Shown here one piece after another: positions 25,776 through 37,900 of a DNA stretch of 64,000 nucleotides. Below the pieces are notes generated by a model. That model was not told where the DNA came from, ran no database searches, and saw only the letters and a list, made by a program, of their open reading frames with translations. Source of the DNA: Prinia subflava. Taxonomy: Eukaryota > Chordata > Aves > Passeriformes > Cisticolidae. Made by a program: the position numbers and the translations under genes. Every line of letters starts with the position of its first letter. Within the stretch, counting starts at the first letter, position 1. The stretch spans positions 7,789,081-7,853,080 of the forward strand of contig NC_086258.1 in assembly GCF_021018805.1 (NCBI RefSeq), read 5' to 3'.

Positions 25776-26569
25776 TACCCCATCAAATCCCAGCAGGGAT
25801 GAGGGATCTGTTGCTTTCTTGAGCAGCCTGGTGATGGCAGAGACACACAAAAAGCTGGAAAAGCTGTCAGCAACCAGAGAGGGATCCCAGGTGGGGTCTG
25901 GAGGAGCATCAAAGCAGCCCCTGCTCCTTGGGGTGCACATGGGAAGTTGGGGATCTCTGGGAGGCTTCTAAAAACGCCAAAAAACACAAGGAGAGGGGAG
26001 AAATGAGGAGGATGATTTTGCCTGGAAGGGCAGGAACACGCAGCAGCTCAGAGCATTTTGGAAAGGGCCCTCAGGAGAGGGGTTGTGGCTGTGTGGGGAG
26101 CACACAGTGGCACACGGGGTGTCCGGGCACATGGCCAATGCCAAGCATGGCCAAACCATGGGCTTGAAATGTGTCCTGCAGCATGCCAGGAATGCTGGAG
26201 CTCTGCTGGGGGAGATAACCCCTCTGATGAATGAGAAAAGGGACTTTCTTTAGCTCTTCCTGGCCATGATGTCAGATTTCCTCTTATCTCACCGGCGAGA
26301 AGTGAGTCCTCAATGGGGAGCTGGGAGCATCTGCTTATCACAGGCTCTAAAAATGGGCAAGGGAGGCTCTCTCCTCAGGAAAACATCATTTGCAAGGGGA
26401 GACAGGTGTCCCACGGCACAAACCTCTGCAGGGAGCCACAGGATGCATCTCTGAGCCACAGCATATCCCCCTGTGCCACTCTGATGTTGCAAAGGGGCAT
26501 CAAAACTCCCTTGGCTTCCTCCAGCATCGGGAAAGGAGAGGAAGCCCAAGGGTATCCCGTGGGAACTGC

Positions 26570-26640
26570 AGGGCTGCAGGGATTGGGATTAGGTGGTCTT
26601 TAAGGTCCCTTCAAACCCAAACCATTCTCTGGTCTAAAAC
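26570..26640 (+). mobile_element. CR1 LINE 3' tip
   Basis: A short plus-strand CR1 end contains 'ggtggtctttaaggtccctt' followed by 'caaacccaaaccattct', the usual terminal segment. Confidence 0.8.
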
Positions 26641-28719
26641 TGAAAATCACAGCCTGCATCTGATTTCTCTGAATGGTTCTGCCCCATCCAGCTCCGCTCC
26701 ACACCAAGGGCTCCCCAGAACAGTTCTGGGAGTCAAAATCACCAGTGGAGCTCATATTCCACCCCCCAGCAGCCCCAAATCTCCCATGGCTTTGTTCCTC
26801 CTGGCTCTGCTCCTCCCCAGCTTCACCCCATTGTCTCTGGTGCAGAGAAAACCTCTCTGCAGAGAATTCCCCTTCGCATTTGGATTCAAGTCGCAGCTCA
26901 TCAATTACTTCAGATGGACAGATTAAATTTCAGGTTGTTGGACAGCAGATTTATCTATTGAGAAGTGGAGAATGAAATTATTTCTCAAACAGTTTAGCAC
27001 TATTATTTCCCCCCCCCCCTCCCCTCTCCTTTCAAAGCCATTCCCATTGCTGAGTGCTCCAGGGTTGGGCAAATTCCACTTAGGGAGGCTGATTAATGAG
27101 CCTGAAACGCTGATGAGGGCTGACCTCTCCACAGCTTCTCCTTCTCACATCCACTCACAAGCACCATTTATCCCTAGGAAAGCACCTGAGGGAAAGCAAC
27201 CATGGATTTTAGCAAGCTCCCATGGCAGGGCACTGGGAGGACTGGGGGAAAGCAAAGCTACAGCAAGAAAAGGTTTCCTTTTCCAGGGAGGAAAACCTGA
27301 GAGCTCAGGGAGGGTGAAAAATCCCTGCACAAACTCACCAGGAGCTCCCACCTTGCCCAAGAAAAGCACACCAGGGGTGCAGCAGTAACCCAAGCCCTGC
27401 TCTGGTCCTGCTCATCCTCACCCCTTCACTGATTGTCACCCTGGCACAGCCCAAAGGGACAAAGATCCCACAGTCACCTCACAGGAACTTCCCATCAGGA
27501 AAGGGAAGAGGTGTCTCAGTTATCAATACAAAACTCATGAACTGGAAACCAGAATACACATGGAATTGTGAAAAATTACTAAAAACTATAAAATCAAAGG
27601 GAAAAAATGACCAACAGAGACTCTGGAGTAACCTGTTAATACCCAGAGGTGTCCAACCTCATCCCCAGAGGCAGAGGACACTCAGAGGGGGCTGCTGTCA
27701 CCCTGCCAAGCCCAGGGCTCCAAGGGCTCACCCTGTTTCATCCAAAGGTTTTCCTGACTCCTGACCTCCCCATGAAGAGTGCCAGGTTAATTTTTGCCCA
27801 TTATACATGGAAAAAAAAAATGGAAAAGCCTTCCACACTCTCCAAGCCCAACCTTTTCCTCTTCTTGCAGGAAGAAACGCAGCTCCATCAGGGGAACTCA
27901 GTCAAAAAAGGGGGAAAAAAGGAAGAAAAGAAAAAAAGAAAAGAAATTTAAAAGAGATGTCTGAGCTTATGTTGTTGTTTTGAAGTCCTAACCTCGTGTT
28001 TGCCTCACCCAGGATCACACTTCACTCCGAAAACACGACCACAGATAAGAGATGGGACATGTGAAAAATCAACCCTGGTGGGAGCCGATGAAGAAATGAG
28101 ATAACTCCGTGCGTGGGAGGGCCCTGCAGAGAAAACTCAAAACATTTGGGCCAGCCCAAAGGCTCTGAGGCAGGCCTTGACCTGAACCGTGACAATCGAG
28201 TTCCAGCAGAGCACTCGGCTGCTCTTGAGGAAAAGCAGGAATTGTGTAAGCCCTGCTAGGGTTACACTGCAAGGCTGCACTTCCAGGGAGCTTTCCAGGC
28301 AGGAATTGTCCTCCTGCTCCTCGGGCTGGAGCAGGGAATGGAGCCCTGGTGAAATTTTGAGGAGAAAAGCTCTGGGGCAGCTCTGAAAAGAGTCCATGGC
28401 AGCCAAGTGAGCAAATCGAGCCTGGTCACGTCAAGCACTGGGTGCAGGCAGTGCCTGCAAGCCTGGGCTGATTCAAGACACTCCCACAACTCCTTTTTGT
28501 CTCTCTAAACCCAAGCTGCTCTGAAAAAGGCCAAGAGCCAGGCTCTGAAACTTCTGTGGAACACAGGGTGGGATTGGAGGGTGTCTGCAACAGGGGACTG
28601 CAGTGTCACTCATGCAAAATTGTCAGAACAGACAATTAAATGATAATCAAAGGTGCAAGTTGAATTAAAAATCTTTAGATATCAGTTGTAGAAGAGTCCC
28701 GTATGAGTAGATTTTAAAT

Positions 28720-28805
28720 ACATGTTCAAGGCCAGGTGGGACAGGGCTTGGAACAACCTGGTCTAGAGGAAGGTGTCCCTGCCCATGAGCTTTATGGTCC
28801 CCTCC
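28720..28805 (+). mobile_element. CR1 LINE fragment
   Basis: This plus-strand CR1 segment contains 'catgttcaaggccaggtggg', 'acagggcttggaacaacctg' and 'gtctagaggaaggtgtccct'. Its terminal repeats are missing. Confidence 0.85.
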
Positions 28806-29349
28806 ACAAAATCTGCTATTTTATGATCCCCAAACACCCCTGGGCTGACGTTAGACAGAGGAAAATCCTCATTTCAGGGCACCCTGCAGACTCTGCTTTC
28901 TTAAAACACCACAAGAAATCTGATTTTAGAAATTCTGCCACCAGCCCAACAGCATCTTCCAACATCCAAAAGACTTTTCTGGGAAGGGCTTTGTGTGGCT
29001 GCCATGGCATTATTCATCCACCGAGGGGAAAATGCAATTTTTCTGCACGAAGTCACGCTGTGGGGTGACTCCTTTCCAATTAGCCTCACTTCACTTCCAC
29101 AAAGCCTCCAAAATTACAACTACATACATCGTTTTCCTCAGTGCAAGAAGTGCCAGGGCACCTGCCAGGAGGCAGAAAAACAAATTCCTGCCACATCCAT
29201 CCCACAGAGCCCGAGCAGGGCATCACCCCCAGGGAAATCACCCTGCCCAGCCAAGGAAAACATTCATAGCACCAAGTTTGTCACAGCTTTTACCTTTGGA
29301 ATGGGTGATGGAGGAAATAGAACCCTGGGAACACTGTAGATGTCTGCTT

Positions 29350-29835
29350 TAGTGAGATTTGCAGAGCCTTGCCCACCAGACAAGACCTGGAGGGGGGAGC
29401 TCAGCTCCCAGATCAGGGAGCAGCAGAGGAGTTCTGCTGATGCCTTGGGGAGGCTGAGCTGGAACAGAGACTGGACAGAGCTAGAGAATAAAGCAGAGAT
29501 TTATTGAAAGGGTTTTAAGGATCCACCTTGGGACAGGTGGACACCAGACAAGAGCCTGGCCAGGGCTACACCCAAGGTGGACCCACAATGGTCACAAAAT
29601 GGGCACAAAATGGGCACAAAAATGGACAAATGGTCATGAGATCTTGCATTTTTTATAAGTTCTGGTCCATTTGCACATTGGGGTTTAATTGTCCAATTCC
29701 AGCCCCAGGCTGTGAGGTCCCATCCTTCTCATTCCTCCCTCCAGCCACCCTTGTTTGTGCTTTTGGGCTGAAAGTTGTCCTTGGTGTGCAGCAGGAGAAG
29801 GATTTGTTTTGTGTCCCTGCTGTGTGCAGAGCTGA
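29350..29835 (-). mobile_element. Probable solo LTR of an endogenous retrovirus
   Basis: Read on the minus strand, the segment has LTR order. First comes a U3-like part with direct repeats of a 'caaaatgggca'-type motif (plus strand 29588-29625). A TATA box follows (plus strand 'gcattttttataag', 29646-29660). Then come an R-like region whose AATAAA (plus strand tttatt, 29500-29505) forms an inverted repeat with a nearby TTTATT, and a U5-like stretch. No gag, pol or env frame lies next to it, so it would be a solo LTR left by recombination. I could not fix TG/CA ends or a target-site duplication, so the limits are approximate. Composition and motif order resemble passerine ERV LTRs as I recall them. 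Confidence 0.5.
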
Positions 29836-31603
29836 GTGACCCTGAGTGTGAGCTCAGAGCTGCACCCTGGGCAGCACAGGGGCTGAAATACAGGGAATTA
29901 AAACTGAAGGCATCCCTGCATCCCAGGAGATGGAAACAACCCTCTCCAGTGACAGGCACCGTGACACCCGGGCTGGGTGACAACTCCTGGGCTGCCAGCC
30001 ACCCCCAGAGCCCTGCTGAAAACCAGGCCAGTGGCTCTGGAGAGAAACAGCCCCGAAATGTCACCCCAGGGGCTGGGATGGCATTTTTAGAAGCAGACAA
30101 CAAATTCTCAGAACATTTCCCTTAATGGCACCGGGTAATGATGCTGAAAGACACCCCCCAGCTCCTGCCTGGAGAAGGAATTAAAACCAGAACACTTCTC
30201 ACATTCTGGAGAGCTGGTGCAGACCTGCACATGAAATCAAGCTGCATTTTCACAAGATTGAGCCCAAAATGTGCTTTTTAACAGGTCCCTGGGTGCTGGT
30301 GCAGCACACCAGGGCTCTGTGCTGCCATCAGCTCCTCAGGGCAGAGCTGGGGCTGGTTTGAGCAGCTCAGCACCTTCCACACCCCAAAAAAAGCAGCAGA
30401 AATGGGGTCGTGGGGTGCCCCTGGGCCTGCCAACCTGTGCACTGCTCCTCCAACATGAAAAACTCTCCTCTGAGCTCCTGGGTGATGGCAGGAGCTGAGC
30501 ACCCAATGCCCAGCTCTGAGCAGAGCAGGAGCTGGGACAGAGGCTGGCAGGGCTGGGGACAGCACCTGGGGTGGCTGTGCCAGCACCTGGAGCCTGCCTG
30601 TGCCTGGGGACCGAGGGTGGACAGCAGCCCCGAGGCCCTCGGGGTGGCTCAGGGCTTCCTCCTCTCCTCAGCTCTAAATAATGAATGTTTTTGTTGCATT
30701 TCAGTGCTGGGAGGAAGCAGTGCTGGGGACAGGATGGGTGATTTGGTAATGCCCATGTTTAAACCAAGCCTGGGATGAATCCCCTGCATTGCATCCTCCC
30801 AACAGGGATGGGGAAATGTCAGAGTTTCGGGCACTCAGAACTCCCCTGGCACCACAAGGAGCCCCCCATGAGTCTCCAGCAGGCTCCAGAAAGCTTCAGG
30901 GCACATCCCAAAATCCTGCTTGTCCAAATATATCAACCCCAAATCCATCCCTGTGTCCCAGGAAGGGAAAACCCACCCACAGCCACAGGCACAAACACCC
31001 ATTTTTTTTCCTTTCTACCTAAAGCACTTGTGCTGCCCTGGGCAATTTGCATTCAGGGTATCAGTTCCTCTCCTTTCAGCACTGAAAGGAAATTAATTAA
31101 CTGAAGAGTAACTGTAAGTATCACCAAGCTTGGGAGGCCGAGACAGGAAATCTGAAGGTTAAGCATCATATTTAATGTAGGCATGAGATAAAAATCAGAA
31201 TGAACTTTGATCAGGGGCAGGATGAAGAGGCCACTGGCATTACTGTGATTTTTTTTTTTAAGATTAGAGGCTGTATTTTATCTTTAAGATTTCAATTAAG
31301 CATTTGCAGCCCTCATGGAGGAAAGGGAGAGGTTTAATTCCTTACCAGAGAGTACCAAGCATCACTACAATCACTCTGACATGTCAGTGAAAGCCAGGTG
31401 AAAAGCACAAGAGCCACCACTCCTTGATCCTGAAAGGAAATCCCAATTCTGGGAGGGATGCTGTGAGCCCCAGCAGAGGCAGGGCTGCCCTAAACCTGCC
31501 CCAGGAGAGGTTCTGCACCCCCCCAGCTCAGCACAGCTCAGTTATCCCAGCTCACACCACAGGAGAAAACAGGCAACAAAAAAGGGAAATCATTTCCCAT
31601 TCC

Positions 31604-31630
31604 CTTTTTTTTTTTTTTTTTTTTTTTTTT
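31604..31630. repeat. Poly(T) run of about 27
   Basis: This uninterrupted T run is followed by unique sequence. It may be the reverse of a retroposon A-tail, but no body was recognised. Shorter A or T runs occur at about 463-481, 15803-15821, 18826-18844, 20339-20353 and 20827-20844. Confidence 0.9.
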
Positions 31631-34601
31631 GTAAGGGTGGAATTTAATGAGAGACTCCAGCCAGAACTGAGTCTGGTTCTGGGAAGTTTCCTAAAGCATC
31701 AAGAGATTTGCTCCATGATGAATTAAAGATCTTTCTGTGGTGAGCAGTGCTTAAATTTTGGCCACAGACTCCAAACCTCCCTGGATTTGGGCACAACCCT
31801 GTCCCTGACCTCCCCTGAATTAAAACAAGGGGAACCTCATTTCCAACCCAATTTATTTCAATCTCTCCTTGAGGATGTGACTATTTTACCTTATCTGGAA
31901 GATTTTTTTTCCCTCCCTTCCCAAGCTCCAGAGGTAAAATTTACTGCCACAGCACTGCAGAACAGTTCCTGCTCTGCATGACGAAAACAGGCTACAGAAA
32001 ATTAATCTACTGGCTACTTAATTTGTAAAGCTGCTTAAAAAGGTCAGGTCCCCAGCTCATAAAAACCAGCACTGAGAACAGATCCCAGCCATTACGGGAA
32101 ACAAGGCTCTGGATATTTCTATAAATTAATGCTTGGGGAGGATAACAAGATAACAGGACCCTCTAATTTGACACCCACATCCCATTCCTGGCAGCTCCTA
32201 ACACTCATTTATTACAGCAACACATCAGGGGTGCACCCAAAGCTGGCACCTGGGGCTGGAGGGGGTTAGAAATCCTCCCAAAATCTCCTGGATGCTTTGA
32301 CTGAACAGTTTCCAGATCTGGCTTGGTATTTCTGTCAGGCAAGTCCTCCTTTCTGAGCCAGGCTAACAGAGGCTAAACACACACAGGCAGAAAAATATTT
32401 TTATATTTTTTATCCTTTTTTTTCTCTGCTAAAAATAAGGAAGAACATGATTTTGCATTTTGTGAGGAAGGCTACATTTTTTTTCAAACTAGGCTTTGGT
32501 AAGTCATTTAATGGGAAGTTGCATGTGGGCATTAATCACAAGCACCAACACTTGTGTAATTCTGCACTGATTTACACTCAGTTAAGCAGGAAAACCCCAC
32601 TGGAAAATCTCCCTGTGGGACAATGGGAAGATCCAGGTTGGCTCTCTGGGATCCAACCCTGCTTCCCTCCATTCCTGCACTGATTTGGGTCCTGTCAAAC
32701 CCAGGTATTTCCCCAGGACATCATTTCCTCTGGAAAAACCTTCTCCAGGGCAAGGGGATGGAGCTGGGTGAGCATCCAGGTCCCTTCCAGCCCAGCCCAG
32801 TCTGGGATCCCATGGAGGAGCAGGATTTCATGAGATTATTTACCAGGCAGACAGCAGCAGCTCCACCAGACAGAGCACAGGCAAAGCTCCCTGTTAATTG
32901 GAGCCTCTCAAATAAACTCTGGTACCAGGGTAATTGCATTTGCAGAGCGGTAGGGAAGGCTGGGTTGCTTTTGCTAATTAATTTGGTACAATTTGAGGAT
33001 GCAGATAAGGCCCCAGGGACATGCTGGGCTGGACCATCAGCGCTGTGCTCCAGCCAGAGGGGTGAAGAGGGGAACTGGCAGCAGCATCTGATTCCTTCCA
33101 CCTCCTCCCAAAGCCACCCACTCTGCTGGAGCGGGCTGGGAGCTGTCTGGACAGGAAAGGACAATATCTGCAGCTTAATGGGACACGATCAATAAGTCTA
33201 AACAGGCAGCAGCCCTAAAAAAGCTCACTGACCCACGAATTAAAGTGACTTTATTGACACAGTTAAGACACTATCAACACCCAGTCAAACCCAGACTCTT
33301 CATTTCCCCTTTTCTTTTTGGCAGCATCCCTGCTTTAATTTCCTAAGTACCACCCAACCGAAGTTAATTTTTAGTACAGCTGCATGTATGACTTCCTTCT
33401 GCTTTAAATTATCCCTTCTCTTAGCAACTGCCTCCACCAACACACACGGGGTGCACAGCTCGGGGAGGGATTTTTTTAAGCACAAGAACTGAGGTGTGAG
33501 AACAAGCACGAAGGTTTTTGTCAGACTTCTGTACAGTCTGAGCAGGAGTTATTAAAAAGGCTGGCTTAGGAGGCAGCACGATGCATTTAAAAATCCATCC
33601 AGCAAACATTAAGGCAGGGCTGGCTCCTGTGGAAATGGTTGTGGCACACATTAGGCTGAGCATAATGCTGGGAATAAATTGCATAATGCAAGGGAGACCA
33701 CGCAAAGAGGGGAGAGTGAAGGCTCCACGGTATTTTACAGGGCTATAAACAGCCAGGGAAATAAAACATCTCATCCTAAGGTGCAGCTTCCAACGCAAAA
33801 AGCTCTCACTGAAGGCAGTGCTCCCTGGGGGAAAGGCTCTCCAGCTGCTGAGTGCCTCGGGGAGGGGAGCAAAAATAACATGTCATGTAAAGTCACGGCG
33901 AGCCATCACTCCTGCTCACACTCAGGGAACAGGCAGAGGCTTTTCCTGGAGCACACCCCACCAGGAACAGCATTCCCTGGCCAGGGCTGGAGCAGGGACC
34001 AACATCTGCCTGCTGGAGCTCTCCCCACCCTGGGAGAGGGAGCCAAGCCCTGCACAGCCTCCCTTGCTGGGGTGGGTTTGGAGCCTTCCAGGGTACAGAG
34101 CCTTTCCAGCCTGGGCTGGAACCTGAAGGCACAGGTAGAACACCCCGGGCCAGCCCGTGGGGGCTCCCAAATCACTGAGTGTGTGCCCAGGGACAGCCGG
34201 CCCCTCTGTGAGCCCCAGGGTGTGCTCACACCTCTGATCCATCATTCCCCATTGGCATTTCATGGAGCTTTCAGTCCTCCTCCATTCCCAAATATCTCCT
34301 TCCACCCCAGGAAACTTTCCTCACATGAATAACCCAAGGAGCATCCAGTAAAAGTGATGCAACGACCTGAAATGCAGCTGCAGCTCCAGTTTTGGTTTCC
34401 TCAGCTCTTCCCTGCTGTTCTCACTCAACTTCTGAACTTTTGTCCCTCCTGCAGCCCGTGGAAGGAGCTCCCCAGCTGCTCTGTGCCCAGCCAGAGTCTG
34501 GTCAACCACAGCTCTGAGTGCTCAGGGAAGGAGTCCAGAATTGCACAATCACCAGGATGGAATCCTCCTTCCCCACCTCCCCTCATCCCACAGCCTGAGA
34601 G

Positions 34602-34664
34602 CAGTGAGCCCAGTGAGCCCAGTGAGCCCAGTGAGCCCAGTGAGCCCAGTGAGCCCAGTGAGCC
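34602..34664. repeat. 9-bp tandem repeat, seven copies
   Basis: Seven perfect copies of 'cagtgagcc' run without interruption. Because the unit is a multiple of three it keeps open frames that look like a Ser-Glu-Pro repeat peptide, but there is no gene context. It lies in VAV2 intron 1. Confidence 0.97.
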
Positions 34665-34717
34665 TCCCAGGAGAGCAGCATGGGCCCCCTGGGCCAGCAT
34701 CCAGGCAGGAGGGAAAG

Positions 34718-34930
34718 TCACACAGCTCCTGGAGATGTCACACGGCTCCTGGAGTGTCACACAGCTCCTGTAAAACTCCTGGAGATGTCACACAGCTCCT
34801 GGAGGTGTCACACAGCTCCTGTAAAACTCCTGGAGATGTCACACGGCTCCTGGAGGTGTCACACAGCTCCTGGAGGTGTCACACAGCTCCTAGAGGTGTC
34901 ACACAGCTCCTGGAGGTGTCACACAGCACC
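34718..34930. repeat. 20-bp minisatellite ('tcacacagctcctggaggtg')
   Basis: Roughly ten units of 'tcacacagctcctggaggtg' occur, some shortened and some with an inserted 'taaaactcctggaga' segment, giving a two-level pattern. It begins only 54 bp after the 9-bp repeat at 34602. Confidence 0.95.
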
Positions 34931-37900
34931 TGCACATTCCTGGCTTTACCTTGACCACTTCATTCCTGACCCAGCCCCTTTCCTCCACGAGGAGCTCCAA
35001 GGTTTCTCACCAGTTCAGTGTCACCCCCAAACCAGCCCCAGATTTGCTCCCAGATTTGGAGGGCTGGGAAATCCAGCTCAGCTCCCTCCCAGCAGCCAGG
35101 ACCTCCTCCCCAGCCTCTCTTCAGGCTGGGAGGTTTGGGGGTGCCCAAACTGGGCAGCCTGGGGAAGGGACAGCACCCATGGGATGGATGGGACAGTGGG
35201 ACTGTCCCACAGCTCTCCCAAGCTTCCTGCAGCTGGAAAAGGATCCCTGTCCTAAGCCTGGGACTCAGCCCCACCCCAGGAGGATGAGGATGAAGAGGAG
35301 AGGAAGAACTCACACTTCTGTCCCCTTCCCTTCATGCAGCCACACAGGGACAGCAATAACCCAGCAATTACCCAGCAGCTGAGCCTCTTCTGACAAAAAC
35401 AAATACTTGGTTACAAAACCCAGCCCAGCCTCTCTCCCCAGGCCCCAGGAAGGCAGAGGGACAACAGAGCACTCTGCCCATGGCTCTGCTCAGGCAGGGG
35501 GAGATCTGGGTGCTCTGCATTCCCAGAATATCTGGATAACCTTTGCCCAGGAGCAGGGCCTCTGTTTGCAAAGCGCCTGGTACCAGGTGGAGCTTGGACC
35601 TGGGAATCCATGAGTAAGGCAAAAATAATCCAAAAAGCAACGCAAATAACCCGAAGTAATGCAAATAGTAACACGTAAGTGGCTTTTTTGGGCATTACAT
35701 CCACTGCTGAGGGAGATTCCTAAAGAACCAGGGTGTGCAAGCAGCCCACAGCACCCTGCCCACTCCTGGCTGCCTTAAACCCACAGAAGTGTGAAAATCC
35801 AACAACTGTTTGGGGTTCTTTATCCCAGAAAAGTTCTGCAGAAGTTGGTTTTTTTTATTTTTTTCCAAAAAGCAGGAACAAGGATGCCAGAGCAGGCAGG
35901 GGCAGCACGTGGAGCCATCCCCGTTACCCTGGGATTGCAGGGAACACAACACGAGGATGGCAGAGCTCAGGAGGGCAGCGTGGGAGGCTGGAGCCCATCC
36001 CAGCTGAGCACACACTGCAAATGTCAAACCCCAAAGCCCTGAGCCAGCTCTGGGCGGGAGCAGCAGCCAGAGCCAGGATTTCTGTGCCATTTCTGAGTGA
36101 AAGCCTCAGTGGGTGGAGGGAGGAGAAGCTCCACATCCATCCCTGCTCCAAGCTGACAAACCCAAGCAGTTATTAAGGCACCTCGAGCACAGACAAGTGA
36201 AACACCTCTTTTTGTGTGGGGGCAGCTCCTCCTGCCTCAGCAGCAGCAGAGCAGGTAATGACAGCCCTGCTCAGGTGAATAACGGGTTTGTGTGGAGCCA
36301 CAACACCCCTGGCACCGTGGCTGTGTCACACAGGATCCTCACAGCCTGACACTGCTATTAGAAGAGCTGTCTCTCAAAAAAAAACCTCTAAATCAGAAGG
36401 AAAAAAAAAACCACACAGCAAAGCAAGATTTGAGCAGTGCTGTCTGCTCAGAGAAATACAGATTTTCCTCTGAAGAGACCCTGCAAAAGCTGGTGGGTAC
36501 AGTGGGATTATTCCCAACATCCATGCACACACACAGCCCCACCTGGGGCGAGTTCCTCCCTGCCCCTCTGGATTTCTTAGGCTGCTTTCCACCCCTTGTG
36601 TGGAAACCTTGAGTGAGGTTTTACTCTCACTCCTTTCATTCACATCCAGTTAAATCAGGTGCTCAGGATGGTTTTTAGTGCTCACATAAAACAGGTAATT
36701 CTGTTCACTCAGTTCCTGCTGGTGGAGCCCAAAGCTGAACGTGGCTTGGCTTCAGTTTAATTTTTTTTTATGTTATTTTACAAGGAGGGGAATCCAGAAC
36801 CTCCCCAATCATCACTCTGGGTTTATAAATTTTAAAACCTGGGCATTTTAAATTTGCTTTCAAGTCTGTGAGGCTTCAGAGAACACTTCAATCACCTTCT
36901 TCTGTGTCTCCCCAAAGCAAGGAAAGCAGTGCCTTCCCTCAAGGAAAAAATTGAGCTGCCACCTCACAGGGCTCCAGGAAAAACACCAGGGGAGGAAGAG
37001 TCACAGAGATATTTAACCTCAGAGCTGTGGGTCAGACACCTGCCCAGGGTGCTGAAGGATGGAGAGGGAGCAGCACAGGGAACACATCCTGGAAGCTCCA
37101 ACACAAACCTGCAGCTCCTGGTGACCACAGCGAGAGCCAAAGTGCAAGAAAAAGAGACTTCCATGGGCACAATGGGATCAGGTGGCTGAGGGAGCAGAGT
37201 TATTCCCAGAAAAATGAAATATTTCCCCCCACACAGCCAGCCCAGCCCAGGGAACAGGGCTCATCTGGCAGATTGAGCCTCCAAAAAGAACTTGAAGGCA
37301 GCAAAAAGTCCTCTTGGCTTTGGGTGAAATGACAAAACAAAGGACACTCGAGCCTCAGATCACACCAGAGCCCACAGCCCAGCCCCATCCTTTCCCACTG
37401 CAAAGGAACAGATTTTGCCCACGCTGCCAAAATTACCAGGGACTGTGAAAACGCAATGAGGCTTCATCTTCCATCAATAAATTCATTTATTTTTCTATAG
37501 AGGCTCCCCCCCCACCCCGGCAGCTGTATGCTAATTCCCCCTCAGCACTGCATTATTATCACTTGGAACAGATGTTGCAGCCACTCCAAAATCTGGAGGT
37601 TACAAAAACTATTAACCTAAGCTGGGCTGAGCTTGGGAGGGGGTGAGGAGGAGGGAAAAGCTCAGCCTTGTCCTTCTGCCGCTGCTCCCAGCCAGGCTTT
37701 GCTCTCCCTGCTCCAGCTCAGCACCCACAGCACCCATGGGATCCCAAACTGATCAACAAAAACGCCCCCAAATCTTATAACCCAAATTTAAGAGATCAAG
37801 GGAGATGCTGGGATTTACAGGCTTGCTCTGAAAACTCAGAGAAATTAGCTACAAGGTCCCCAGTGGGATTTAAACTGGGCACAAATGTGGATGTAATCAG

